Shown here piece after piece: positions 8,186 to 17,129 of a stretch of DNA of 55,391 nucleotides. The DNA comes from Promethearchaeota archaeon. Its GTDB lineage: Archaea; Asgardarchaeota; Lokiarchaeia; Sigyniarchaeales; SOKP01. The notes beneath the pieces are model-generated. The model searched no databases, was not told the origin of the DNA, and saw only the letters and a program-made list of their open reading frames with translations. Position numbers and translations under genes: made by a program. The DNA lies in contig RDOA01000020.1 of assembly GCA_011364925.1 (NCBI GenBank), forward strand, positions 1-55,391. The letters run 5' to 3'. The first letter of the stretch is position 1; every line of letters begins with the position of its first letter.

Positions 8186-9637
8186 TTACCTGCGTGTTTT
8201 TCTCCCATATTCATATAGCTTTAAAAAAGATTTAGCAGCACTCTCGATTGAAGCGTATACAAGAAATCCATTACTAACTAACTTAGCGTGGAAGATCCCT
8301 CTCGATTTACTTGGATAATCGGGGAGTACAATAATAAAAGTTTTATCCATTGATTCTACGTGAGATTTAATCCCGAGTAAGTTTTTAAAATAGTTTTTAA
8401 ACCTTTCTTCTTCTAAATCTTTCCACGCATCTGATACTACTAATACTAAGTCAATGTCTTCATCGATTGCCGCTTTAGATACATCTAAATACACATCATT
8501 CGAGACGATCCATGGCACATCTAACGGATTAGCTAAACTTCCAATTTTTATAGGATAGATATCTTTTAGCTTTTCTAATTTTTCTCCCGTAAAAAAAGGT
8601 AAGGTAAGACCTAATTCAGTCAAAATATCCGTTGCTAATATACCAAATCCACCTGACCATAAAATAACTAGCGCGTTTTTGTTCATAGGGTATTTTACAG
8701 GCTTGTTAAGATTTTTAAATCTATAGATGTGTTTTGAGAATAAATACGAGTAATCAATCAATTCATCAAGTGAAGGAGGAACATCAATTATAAGCGTTTG
8801 GTTAAATATTGCCTTCCAAATAGTATTCTTAGTTGCTAACGAACCGGTATGAGTTAAAACTGCTTTTTGTCCCCTTTTAGTTCTCCCTCCTCGCATAAAA
8901 AGCACGGGTTTTTGCATAGATTTTAGCACTTGAAAAAGTCTCTTTCCTTCATGTTCATATAACGCCGGCAAACCTTCGAAATAAACACATACAATATCAG
9001 TTGCTTCATCTTGGTTAAAGTATTGTAAAAGCTCAGAAATTTGGATATCAATGCAATTTCCTATGCTTACGCCTTTTGAAAATCTTAGATTATACCGACG
9101 CGAACTAAATTTAACCATTTTAGAGTGTAAATCTCCAGATTGGAAAATCAAGGCGATATTTCCACTTTCAATAGGAAATGAGGAATAATATGCGATCTTT
9201 CCTTGAGGACAATACAATCCCATACAATTGGGACCAATACTTCTGGTTTCTGGATGATTTTCTAATAAATTGCTAATTTCCAGCTCGATTTTAGCACCTT
9301 CTTCGTCAAATTCTCCAGTTCCAGCTGTAAAAATATGTATAAATTTGATCTCTTTTTTAGACAATATATCAATAATACTAGCAACTAAACTGTCCCGTCT
9401 AACTGATAAGATTAAGAGGTCAATAGAATTTATAGGAACCTCATCAATTGTTTTATAGCATTTTATTCCAAGAAGATCATTCTCTTTCGACGAGACCAAA
9501 TAAAGATTTTCGAGATTAAATCCTTGCCTGATAAACCCTTCCACGAAAAAAGATACTTTCGCTGATGCTTTATATATTACCACCGTTTCAGGTTTAAACA
9601 TTCTTTCAAAAGAGAGAAAATCATTTTGCTTTTCCAA
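8186..9637 (-). CDS. Acyl-CoA synthetase (ADP-forming) alpha-subunit-like protein
   Basis: 483 residues in the order CoA-binding Rossmann domain (1-145, with SIGPNCMG at 133-140), then two succinyl-CoA-ligase-like flavodoxin domains. The phospho-histidine candidate is H263 in LTHTGSLA, and the YFEG segment (219-222) carries the conserved Glu. This is the alpha half of the enzyme that converts acyl-CoA + ADP + Pi to acid + ATP + CoA in archaea. The ATP-grasp beta part is absent from this protein and from the window, so a beta subunit must be elsewhere if it is active. TTG start with AGGGGA upstream; its 5' end overlaps the last 17 nt of the membrane-protein gene, implying translational coupling. 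Confidence 0.8.
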   Translation of the reverse strand: MEKQNDFLSFERMFKPETVVIYKASAKVSFFVEGFIRQGFNLENLYLVSSKENDLLGIKCYKTIDEVPINSIDLLILSVRRDSLVASIIDILSKKEIKFIHIFTAGTGEFDEEGAKIELEISNLLENHPETRSIGPNCMGLYCPQGKIAYYSSFPIESGNIALIFQSGDLHSKMVKFSSRRYNLRFSKGVSIGNCIDIQISELLQYFNQDEATDIVCVYFEGLPALYEHEGKRLFQVLKSMQKPVLFMRGGRTKRGQKAVLTHTGSLATKNTIWKAIFNQTLIIDVPPSLDELIDYSYLFSKHIYRFKNLNKPVKYPMNKNALVILWSGGFGILATDILTELGLTLPFFTGEKLEKLKDIYPIKIGSLANPLDVPWIVSNDVYLDVSKAAIDEDIDLVLVVSDAWKDLEEERFKNYFKNLLGIKSHVESMDKTFIIVLPDYPSKSRGIFHAKLVSNGFLVYASIESAAKSFLKLYEYGRKTRR

Positions 9638-10241
9638 TATTTTCCCCTAAATCGTTTGTTAATAGATTATTACAGTTAAAACAGTATTTAGGAATAGAAT
9701 CGAATTGAGTACCGCATTTAGGACATGCAATTCTATTAAGAGATTCGATCTGTTCTAAATTTTCTATAGCTGCTTTTTTTCCATGACTTGTAATGAATTT
9801 TAAAATTAATGAAAGTACAATAGAAATAATAATTACAGATAGCCCCAATATAACAGTTCGAATAATAAATGTAGGAAAAAGAGCGTTAAAATACGTTTCA
9901 GAATATCTCCAATAAAAAACATAAAAAAAGAAGTTAGGAAAAAAGAATGTGGTTAAATTCATGGAATAAGCCTTCTTATAATCTCTAAAAATAAGAATTG
10001 GAATTAAAGATACTGTTATCCAAGTTAAATAGATATATATTAAACCAAAGTTATTGTTATACAGAACCATATTTGCTAAAAATTGAATTATAAATTGTTG
10101 TTCAGCTGCTCTAGGGTCTACACTTAATTCAAATTCAATTTGAAACTCGTAATTAAAAGATATTATAAAGAATATTAATAGAAGTATTTGAATGCAAAAA
10201 AGCACTAATTTACTTTTAAAAACATTCTTAATCTTCATCAT
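9621..10241 (-). CDS. Membrane protein with C-terminal zinc ribbon
   Basis: 206 residues. About four hydrophobic segments are visible: near residues 12-30, 70-88 (LIYIYLTWITVSLIPILIF), a phenylalanine-rich one (TFFFPNFFFYVFYW), and IIRTVILGLSVIIISIVL. A cytosolic-type zinc ribbon follows: CPKCG then CFNCN, about 15 residues apart. No family is recognised; small archaeal membrane proteins with such tails are common and uncharacterised. ATG start (two consecutive ATGs). It is the first gene of a likely three-gene unit with the acyl-CoA synthetase-like protein and the EamA transporter, and is divergent from rpoA1. Confidence 0.65.
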   Translation of the reverse strand: MMKIKNVFKSKLVLFCIQILLLIFFIISFNYEFQIEFELSVDPRAAEQQFIIQFLANMVLYNNNFGLIYIYLTWITVSLIPILIFRDYKKAYSMNLTTFFFPNFFFYVFYWRYSETYFNALFPTFIIRTVILGLSVIIISIVLSLILKFITSHGKKAAIENLEQIESLNRIACPKCGTQFDSIPKYCFNCNNLLTNDLGENIGKAK

Positions 10242-10427
10242 TAAATGAGTAAATCCATCATTTTATTATAATGCCTGTTATAGATTAATAAAAGAAAGGA
10301 TAAAAAAATGCCTAATTCGAAAAATTTTTAATAATTGCTTGTTTATACTCCTTATAGTGCAAAACTTGTTAACTTATTCTTTATCGCTTTATCCTATTAG
10401 TTTAATTTATGAGGTAGTTTTAGGTTT

Positions 10428-13349
10428 ATGAGTTATTCCTTTAGTCGTACGAAATTAATTGAAAAAATCAAATTCGGATTGCTTAGTCCCGATGAGATTA
10501 GAAAAATGTCTGCTGCGAGAATTATCACCGCAGATACTTATGATGAAGATGGTTTACCAATCCCAAGTGGGCTGATGGATCAACGATTAGGAACTATCGA
10601 GCCTGGTCAGAGATGCCAAACCTGTGGAAATCTTGTTAGTAATTGTATGGGTCATTTCGGTCACATAGAATTAGCTCGTCCGGTTATCCACGTTGGTTAC
10701 GCGAAGAAGGTCCTAAAAGTTCTAAGAAGCATATGTCCGGAATGCTCACGATTGATGCTGACTGAAGAGGAAATGGAAACCTTCAGACAAGAACAGTTAA
10801 AACACCAGAAACTATTTTTTGAGGGGGACGAGGATGCAACTAAAATCGTGTTTAAACGCGCAAGAAAAAGTAAACTCTGCCCTTATTGTGGAGCTAAAAA
10901 GAAAAAGATTGTTATTGAAAAACCTACTACTTTTTATGAAGAGGAAGAGGCAAAAGGGTCGAGAAGAATTACTCCAATTGAGATACTAGAGCGCCTTGTC
11001 AAAATGACTGACAATGATCTTAGAATTCTTGGAGTATCTCCCGAAAATGCAAGGCTTGAATGGGTTATATTTACAGTGTTACCAATTCCCCCGGTATGTG
11101 CAAGACCTTCTATTACATTAGATAGTGGAATTAGATCTGAAGACGATTTAACTCACAAATTAGTAGATGTTATCCGAATAAATCAAAGATTGAGAGAAAA
11201 TATCGACGCTGGAGCTCCGCACTTAATTGTAGAAGATTTGTGGGAACTACTCCAGTATCATATCACTACTTATTTTGATAACCAAGTGTCAGGAATTCCT
11301 CCTGCGCGACATCGCTCCGGAAGGGCGTTAAGAACACTTACCCAAAGACTAAAAGGGAAAGAAGGAAGGTTTCGAAGTAATTTAAGTGGGAAGAGAGTCG
11401 ATTTCTCTGCTCGTTCTGTGATATCACCTAATCCATTTATAAGTATTAACGAAGTAGGTGTTCCAATCGAAATCGCTAAAATTTTAACTATTCCTACTAA
11501 TATTAACGATTGGAACATCGAAGAAATGAAGCAACTCGTTTTAAACGGTCCATTCAATCATCCAGGAGCAAATTACATTATTCGAAACGATCGAAGAAGG
11601 ATTGACCTACGTTACGTTAAAAATCGCCAGATTATCGCTGAAATGCTCGCTCCGGGATATACTGTAGAACGACATTTAGCAAATGGTGATTTAGTCTTAT
11701 TTAATCGGCAACCTTCTCTTCATCGAATGTCTATTATGGCACATGAAGTAAAAATTATGGATGGAAGAACCTTCAGATTAAACCTAACGGTCTGCCCTCC
11801 TTATAACGCTGATTTTGATGGTGACGAAATGAATCTCCATGTCCCACAAAGTGAGGAAGCACGGACTGAAGCCGAATTACTCCTAAAAGTTCAAGAACAC
11901 ATATTATCTCCAAGATTTGGTGGTCCGATACTGGGGGGAATTCAAGATTTTATTTCTTCTGTTTTTCAATTTACAAGTTTAGATTCTTTATATAATAGAA
12001 AAGATGCATTTAAGTTATTATACTTAGGTGATGTTTTTACTACTAAACCCAATTTTAGTTTAGACGATATTGAACCCATAAAAACAGATCCTGAACCCTA
12101 TTATTCAGGTAAGCAGCTTTTTAGCACTCTATTTCCAGATGATTTGAATATTAAAGTCAAATCTAAATTTTGCAAGAAATGTGAGGTATGTAAGGAAGAA
12201 GATTGCGAATACGATGCGTATGTCGTAATTAAAAATGGGGTGTTAATAACTGGAACAATCGACGAAAATTCGTTTGGGGCCATGCAGTCCAATAGTATTT
12301 TGCAAAGAATTATTAAGGATCATGGTAATGCTCGTGGAAGACAATTTTTAGATAACTCAACGAAAATGCTACTCTATGTTATCCGTCAAAATGGAATGAC
12401 AATGGGTTTAGATGAGGTATATGTTCATGGTGAAGCTTATGATAAAATCCAACAGATTCTTCACGACGCTGATATTGAAGCGGATAAGTTAATCAAAGCG
12501 TATAATGAAAACGATACAACCATATTAAGAAGGGCTCCTGGGCGTTCAATGCGTGAAACTCTTGAACTTAGGATTCGTCAAGTGCTCGCTGAAGCACGTA
12601 AAATGGCCGAAGAAACAGCAGCTCACTATATCGGAGACGAAGCTCATTCTGTAATTATGACCAAGTCAGGAGCAAGAGGTAATATTTTAAACTTAGGACA
12701 AATGTCTGCTGTTGTTGGTCAACAGGCGATACGAGGTGAAAGAATCAACAGAGGATACAGTTCGCGAACACTTCCCCATTTCAAAGTGAACGATTTAACT
12801 CCTCAAGCTCGTGGATTTGTTGAAAGTTCTTATCGTAAAGGTTTAAATCCAGAAGAATTCTTCTTCCATGCTATGGGCGGAAGAGAAGGCCTTGTGGATA
12901 CTGCTGTCCGAACATCGACAAGCGGATACATGCAGAGACGATTAGTAAACGCTTTACAAGATATGATAATTGAAAACGATGGAACCGTTCGAAACAGCGA
13001 CAAAAATATCATTCAGTTCCGTTATGGTGACGATGGTGTTGATCCAATGCATACGGATCATTCTGACGCAGTAAATCTTGAAGTTTTATTACTTAAAGCT
13101 AAAGCGCTTGATTTAAACGAAATTAGGCAAGAAATTAAAAAAACTCCCGAATCCTCAGATAAGAAAACCAAAACCAAAAAACTTGTAGAGGAAGCACCTA
13201 AAGAAAAGCCTGTTAAAAAAGAAAAAAAACAAGATCTAAGTGAAGAAGCATTAAGGGAGTTGTACAATAAAGAAACAGGAAAGAACGCAGAATGGAGAGG
13301 AAAACTCACTAAAGGATATCTTGAATGGAAGGAAGAAAAATTAAGTTGA
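10428..13349 (+). CDS. rpoA1: DNA-directed RNA polymerase subunit A' (Rpo1N)
   Basis: 973 residues. The catalytic magnesium motif NADFDGD is at 460-466. N-terminal zinc-binding CQTCGNLVSNCMGHFGH lies around 64-82, and the RSGRALRTLTQRLKGKEGRFR and NLSGKRVDFSARSVISP blocks of the clamp/active centre follow. Normal archaeal A' proteins end shortly after the GDDGVDPMH segment (about 866-874 here). This one continues another 100 residues: a helical stretch, a Lys/Glu/Pro-rich linker, then a compact tail containing NKETGKNAEWRGKL. ATG start behind GAGGT at 10410-10414. The second-half subunit A'' is 20 nt downstream. rpoH and rpoB, usually just upstream in archaea, are not here. Confidence 0.97.
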   Translation: MSYSFSRTKLIEKIKFGLLSPDEIRKMSAARIITADTYDEDGLPIPSGLMDQRLGTIEPGQRCQTCGNLVSNCMGHFGHIELARPVIHVGYAKKVLKVLRSICPECSRLMLTEEEMETFRQEQLKHQKLFFEGDEDATKIVFKRARKSKLCPYCGAKKKKIVIEKPTTFYEEEEAKGSRRITPIEILERLVKMTDNDLRILGVSPENARLEWVIFTVLPIPPVCARPSITLDSGIRSEDDLTHKLVDVIRINQRLRENIDAGAPHLIVEDLWELLQYHITTYFDNQVSGIPPARHRSGRALRTLTQRLKGKEGRFRSNLSGKRVDFSARSVISPNPFISINEVGVPIEIAKILTIPTNINDWNIEEMKQLVLNGPFNHPGANYIIRNDRRRIDLRYVKNRQIIAEMLAPGYTVERHLANGDLVLFNRQPSLHRMSIMAHEVKIMDGRTFRLNLTVCPPYNADFDGDEMNLHVPQSEEARTEAELLLKVQEHILSPRFGGPILGGIQDFISSVFQFTSLDSLYNRKDAFKLLYLGDVFTTKPNFSLDDIEPIKTDPEPYYSGKQLFSTLFPDDLNIKVKSKFCKKCEVCKEEDCEYDAYVVIKNGVLITGTIDENSFGAMQSNSILQRIIKDHGNARGRQFLDNSTKMLLYVIRQNGMTMGLDEVYVHGEAYDKIQQILHDADIEADKLIKAYNENDTTILRRAPGRSMRETLELRIRQVLAEARKMAEETAAHYIGDEAHSVIMTKSGARGNILNLGQMSAVVGQQAIRGERINRGYSSRTLPHFKVNDLTPQARGFVESSYRKGLNPEEFFFHAMGGREGLVDTAVRTSTSGYMQRRLVNALQDMIIENDGTVRNSDKNIIQFRYGDDGVDPMHTDHSDAVNLEVLLLKAKALDLNEIRQEIKKTPESSDKKTKTKKLVEEAPKEKPVKKEKKQDLSEEALRELYNKETGKNAEWRGKLTKGYLEWKEEKLS

Positions 13350-13378
13350 ATTTATAACGAAATTTTAGGTTGAAGAAA

Positions 13379-14578
13379 ATGGGAAAAGTAACTCAACAAA
13401 TATTGGAAAAGAACTTGCAAGAATTAAGAGAAGATGGAATTCCCGAGGATCTAATCGAACAAATACGAAATCGCGTTAAAGATGAAGATTTAGAAGAAGA
13501 ACAACTAGAATACCTTTTAAATAAGATTTACATCAATTTTAACAATGCAGTGGTTGAAACGAACGAACCTGTAGGAACCGTTGCTGCTCAAAGTATTGGC
13601 GAACCAGGGACACAGATGACCTTGAGGACTTTTCATTACGCAGGAGTTGAAGAATTCTCAGTAACGCAAGGACTACCCAGACTTATAGAAATAGTTGATG
13701 CACGAAGATTTCCTAGTACGCCTCAGCAAACGATATATTTGGAAGAACCATACAATCAGAGTGAAGAAAAAGCACTTGAAGTGCATAGAAGAATCGAGCA
13801 AATTCGGATCGAACAAATTACTCACGATGTCGATTTAGATTTTGTTAATTGGCACATCATCATCAATTTAATTCCTGATATTTGCGAAAAAAAGGGAATC
13901 GACATCGAAATAATACCAGAAATCTTAAAAAGATATAAGAAAAAGGGGACAATCAAACGAGAAGGAAACGCGATAATAATTGACCCCCAAATTGAAGATC
14001 TTCAAAACCTTCAAAAGTTAAGAGAAAAAATCCTCAAAAAAGTTGTAAAAGGCGTAAGAGGAATTAAAAGAGGATTGCTAACTCCAACTGACGATAAAAA
14101 GGAATGGGTTATTAAGACTGAAGGGACAAATATGCAAGGAGTCGTTCAAATTGAAGGAGTAGACACTACTCGAACGGTTTCAAACCATATCCACGAGATT
14201 GAAAAGCTTTATGGCATCGAAGCTGCGAGAAATATGATCATTAAAGAGTCTCAAAAGGTGTTAGAACAACAAGGATTAGATGTCGATCAAAGACATTTAA
14301 TTATCTTGTCCGATTTAATGTGTGTTGAAGGTTCAATTCAATCAATTGGTAGGCATGGTATATCAGGATCTAAGTCAAGTGTGTTTGCTAGAGCTGCTTT
14401 CGAAGTGACCGTGAATCAATTATTGGACGCGGGTTTATATGGTGAGGAAGAGCGCTTATTAGGAATCCCCGAGAATGTAATCATCGGACAAGTGACTCCT
14501 ATTGGTACGGGTCGTGTAAGCGTGCAATTCGACTTGGACGCTAATCTAAAGATATTAGAACAGTTAAGAAAAGAATAG
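13379..14578 (+). CDS. rpoA2: DNA-directed RNA polymerase subunit A'' (Rpo1C)
   Basis: 399 residues, typical of archaeal A''. The hallmark [16 protein letters not shown] followed by [10 protein letters not shown] (about 62-88) is the trigger-loop region that acts with A' during nucleotide addition. [13 protein letters not shown] and the C-terminal [12 protein letters not shown] and [10 protein letters not shown] blocks are conserved. I place the start at the ATG 13379; a TTG three codons upstream (13370) is also open and lies inside a GGTTGAA element. It is cotranscribed with A'. The C-terminus needs no processing, and no intein is present. Confidence 0.96.
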   Translation: MGKVTQQILEKNLQELREDGIPEDLIEQIRNRVKDEDLEEEQLEYLLNKIYINFNNAVVETNEPVGTVAAQSIGEPGTQMTLRTFHYAGVEEFSVTQGLPRLIEIVDARRFPSTPQQTIYLEEPYNQSEEKALEVHRRIEQIRIEQITHDVDLDFVNWHIIINLIPDICEKKGIDIEIIPEILKRYKKKGTIKREGNAIIIDPQIEDLQNLQKLREKILKKVVKGVRGIKRGLLTPTDDKKEWVIKTEGTNMQGVVQIEGVDTTRTVSNHIHEIEKLYGIEAARNMIIKESQKVLEQQGLDVDQRHLIILSDLMCVEGSIQSIGRHGISGSKSSVFARAAFEVTVNQLLDAGLYGEEERLLGIPENVIIGQVTPIGTGRVSVQFDLDANLKILEQLRKE

Positions 14579-14601
14579 GAACATATTAATAATTCTAATC
14601 C

Positions 14602-14608
14602 TTTTTTT
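14602..14608 (+). terminator. T-tract after rpoA2
   Basis: Seven consecutive T residues 23 nt after the rpoA2 stop, in the 135-nt gap before rpl30e. Could give partial termination between the polymerase genes and the ribosomal genes. Evidence is composition and position only. Confidence 0.3.
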
Positions 14609-14713
14609 AAAAATTAATAAGAAATAGGAGAACAAGCGATAAAATTTTATATTATTGTGTATTTTTATAATCAGTTATTCTTGAAATTAAAATCAGATAC
14701 TTAAGTTGAGACG

Positions 14714-15088
14714 ATGGCAAGGAAAAGCAAGAAGATAAGCGAATCAATCGATTTATCTCGCAAGAAAGTAAAAGAATTTGATATTGATAACAATATCAAA
14801 GTTGCGTATAAGACTGGTAAATTGATCTATGGTCATTCACAAGTCTTAAGGCAAGTTAGACGAGATCCTTTTAAAATGATAATAATCTCTAATAATTGTC
14901 CGGATGAACTAGAAACCCAATTGAGATATTACAACTCGCTTATTAATAATCGTATTTTTATACACAAATACCAAGGTTCTTCATGGGATTTAGGACTAGC
15001 AATGGGTAAACCTTATATGATTTCCGTAATTGGAATAAACGACTTTGGAGATTCGGACTTAATGAGCCTAAAGACTAAAAATAATTAA
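14714..15088 (+). CDS. rpl30e: Large-subunit ribosomal protein eL30
   Basis: 124 residues. From residue ~27 it reads as eL30: KVAYKTGKLIYGHSQVLRQVR, IISNNCPDELETQLRYYN, and the GSSWDLGLAMGKPYMISVIGI end. Relative to the usual ~100-residue archaeal protein there is an extra ~20-residue N-terminal basic segment (MARKSKKISESIDLSRKKV) and a short C-terminal extension. eL30 follows rpoA2 in most archaeal genomes, and that order is kept here. The ATG is preceded by AAGTTGAGACG rather than a Shine-Dalgarno. Confidence 0.95.
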   Translation: MARKSKKISESIDLSRKKVKEFDIDNNIKVAYKTGKLIYGHSQVLRQVRRDPFKMIIISNNCPDELETQLRYYNSLINNRIFIHKYQGSSWDLGLAMGKPYMISVIGINDFGDSDLMSLKTKNN

Positions 15089-15109
15089 TAACTAAGTTGA
15101 ACATGTAGC

Positions 15110-15583
15110 ATGCTACGAAAAAACATTAAATTTGACAGACAATCAATGGAATTAATATCGCTCTTCAACAATATATCTGGTGCAATAATAAAAGATTGCT
15201 ATATATTTCAATCTCCAGAAAACAATTCTGATATAATAATATTCTTAGTGAAGAAGGAAGACATAGGCAAAGCAATAGGAAAAGCTGGAGAACACGTAAA
15301 GGATCTGATGTCTAAACTTCAAAAGAAAATTGATGTTATCCCATGGTCAGACAACCTCGATCAATTCATCCAATTTATTTTAAACACTACCAAGAATTCA
15401 ATTCAAATCCAGAATATTGAAATTAAGGAAAGTCGAAATGAAAAGAAGACCGTAATTATCTCCGTAAGACCTCAAGATCGTGGGAAAGCCATAGGTAAAG
15501 AAGGCTCCATGATACGGAAGATAAAGGAGCTCGTCTTACGTCATTTCGAAGTGGATAACGTTATTATCAATACAAAAAATTGA
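15110..15583 (+). CDS. nusA: NusA-like KH-domain transcription factor (archaeal NusA)
   Basis: 157 residues with two KH domains and nothing else, as in archaeal NusA, which lacks the bacterial N-terminal and S1 domains. GKAIGKAGEHVKDLM (about 53-67) and GKAIGKEGSMIRKIKELV (about 125-142) are the two GxxG RNA-binding loops. It likely binds RNA during transcription elongation or termination. It sits 21 nt after rpl30e and before rps12, its standard archaeal position. AAGTTGA lies nine nt before the ATG. Confidence 0.93.
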   Translation: MLRKNIKFDRQSMELISLFNNISGAIIKDCYIFQSPENNSDIIIFLVKKEDIGKAIGKAGEHVKDLMSKLQKKIDVIPWSDNLDQFIQFILNTTKNSIQIQNIEIKESRNEKKTVIISVRPQDRGKAIGKEGSMIRKIKELVLRHFEVDNVIINTKN

Positions 15584-15771
15584 ATCTGGTTAATCTTTCG
15601 AATTCTTTATTAGTTTTGGTTATAATTCACACTTTTTTTAAACTCTAAATCTAAATTCTTATCAAAAATTACCTTCCTAATTTTACAAATTCAAAAATTT
15701 TAAGTTCTAAGGAAGATATTAAGGTATATCTCAACTAGATAATTTTCAAATATTATAAAAATTGAACTTTT

Positions 15772-16206
15772 ATGGCCAAGCCTAAAGGACTTTATGCGGC
15801 AAGAAAACTACGCAATAACCGAAAGAAGCTTAAATGGAGCAAGACTAAATACAAAAGGAAAAAACTTAAATTAAAACAAAGAGTTGATCCAATGGAAGGT
15901 GCTCCTCAAGCATTAGGAATTGTACTTCAAAAAGTAGGAAGAGAAAGCAAACAACCTAATTCAGCTATTAGAAAATGCGTCCGTGTTCAGTTAAAAAAGA
16001 ATGGGAAAGGTATCACTGCCTTTCTTCCAGGAGACGGTGCTCTTAACTTTATTGAAGAACATGATAGAGTAGTCGTAGAGGGAATTGGTGGAGCAAAAGG
16101 ACGTGCGGTAGGAGATCTTCCAGGTGTACGATGGCGTGTGGTAAAAGTAAACGGTGTAAGCTTAGAGGCGCTAATATCCGGAAAAAAAGAGAAGCCATTG
16201 AGATAG
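15772..16206 (+). CDS. rps12: Small-subunit ribosomal protein uS12
   Basis: 144 residues, the archaeal/eukaryotic length. [15 protein letters not shown] (about 62-76) is the signature loop at the decoding centre, and [15 protein letters not shown] and [14 protein letters not shown] follow as in other archaea. Preceded by a 188-nt gap with no gene, so a separate promoter is likely. ATTGAACTTTT directly precedes the ATG, with no Shine-Dalgarno. The stop codon overlaps the ribosome binding site of rps7. Confidence 0.97.
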   Translation: MAKPKGLYAARKLRNNRKKLKWSKTKYKRKKLKLKQRVDPMEGAPQALGIVLQKVGRESKQPNSAIRKCVRVQLKKNGKGITAFLPGDGALNFIEEHDRVVVEGIGGAKGRAVGDLPGVRWRVVKVNGVSLEALISGKKEKPLR

Positions 16207-16216
16207 GGGTTGTAAG

Positions 16217-16834
16217 ATGAGTAAAACGAAGCAAGAAATTAACCTTTTTAATAAATGGACTTACGAAAACATTGAAATTAAAGATTGGACCTTAGAAAAG
16301 TATATTAACTTAAAACCGGTTATAATTCCTCATACAGCAGGAAGACATGAGCATAAACGATTTTGGAAAAGTTCTAAAATATCTATCATAGAGCGTTTTG
16401 TAAATAGATTACTAGCACCGGGTTTTATTGGGAGTAAAATCAAAGGACATAAAAGTTCTTATAGTTCTGGAAAGAAGAGTAAACTTTTAGGAAATATAGA
16501 AAATGCTTTTACCTTACTAGAATTAAATACAGGCGAAAATCCCATTCAAGTTTTAGTAGACGCGATTTGCAACGCAGCACCTAGAGAAGAAGTCACAAGG
16601 ATCGCAATGGGAGGTATATCGTATTCTTCTGCCGTAGATGTTTCACCCCAACGTAGAGTTGACTTAGCAATTAAATATCTAGTTCAAGCTATCGGTTCAA
16701 GCTCCCATTCTGGTGAGCGAGCTTTCGCGATAAACATTTCTCGGGAATTAGCTTTAGCTGCACAAGATAACATTGAATCTAAGGCCATAAAAAGAAAAGA
16801 CGAGATTGAGAGAATAGCGGTTTCAGCACGTTAA
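16217..16834 (+). CDS. rps7: Small-subunit ribosomal protein uS7
   Basis: 205 residues, as in archaeal uS7. The NAAPREEVTRIAMGGISYSS segment and VDVSPQRRVDLAIKYLVQA are the conserved RNA-binding core near the mRNA exit channel, and the C-terminal ALAAQDNIESKAIKRKDEIERIA is typical. It begins 10 nt after rps12 with AGGGG at 16205-16209 overlapping that stop codon, so the two are one transcript. The elongation factor genes that usually follow in archaea are absent here. Confidence 0.96.
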   Translation: MSKTKQEINLFNKWTYENIEIKDWTLEKYINLKPVIIPHTAGRHEHKRFWKSSKISIIERFVNRLLAPGFIGSKIKGHKSSYSSGKKSKLLGNIENAFTLLELNTGENPIQVLVDAICNAAPREEVTRIAMGGISYSSAVDVSPQRRVDLAIKYLVQAIGSSSHSGERAFAINISRELALAAQDNIESKAIKRKDEIERIAVSAR

Positions 16835-17129
16835 AATCTTTTCAAGATATTGATTTAAGACATTTTTCACACTTCCTTTATTGATATTAATGTTTTCCAA
16901 TCGTTTTTCTCAGTTAATTTGATTGATAAACGCCTAAAATTTAAAATTAAAAGAGAAACATAGAAAATGTGGTCTCAAAACATAAAAAATAGAAGTTACA
17001 TATTGAGATATCACTTACATAATACCTCATATTATTTAGGGCTGAAAAAATTCCTAATTCTTAAATATTTTTAAATTCTAATATTTAGTTAAGCAGACTT
17101 AATGATAATTAAGGGTTCCTTTATATAAA
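16835..17129. other. 295-nt AT-rich gap between rps7 and the ATP-cone gene
   Basis: Holds no open frame of note and no tRNA-like cloverleaf. It must carry the end of the ribosomal operon and the promoter for the gene at 17130. Nothing else is recognised. Confidence 0.5.

Noticed and set aside
7854-8318. 154-codon plus-strand frame across the EamA and acyl-CoA synthetase genes
   Set aside because: Spans two well-supported minus-strand genes including their boundary and ribosome binding site; composition is not protein-like.
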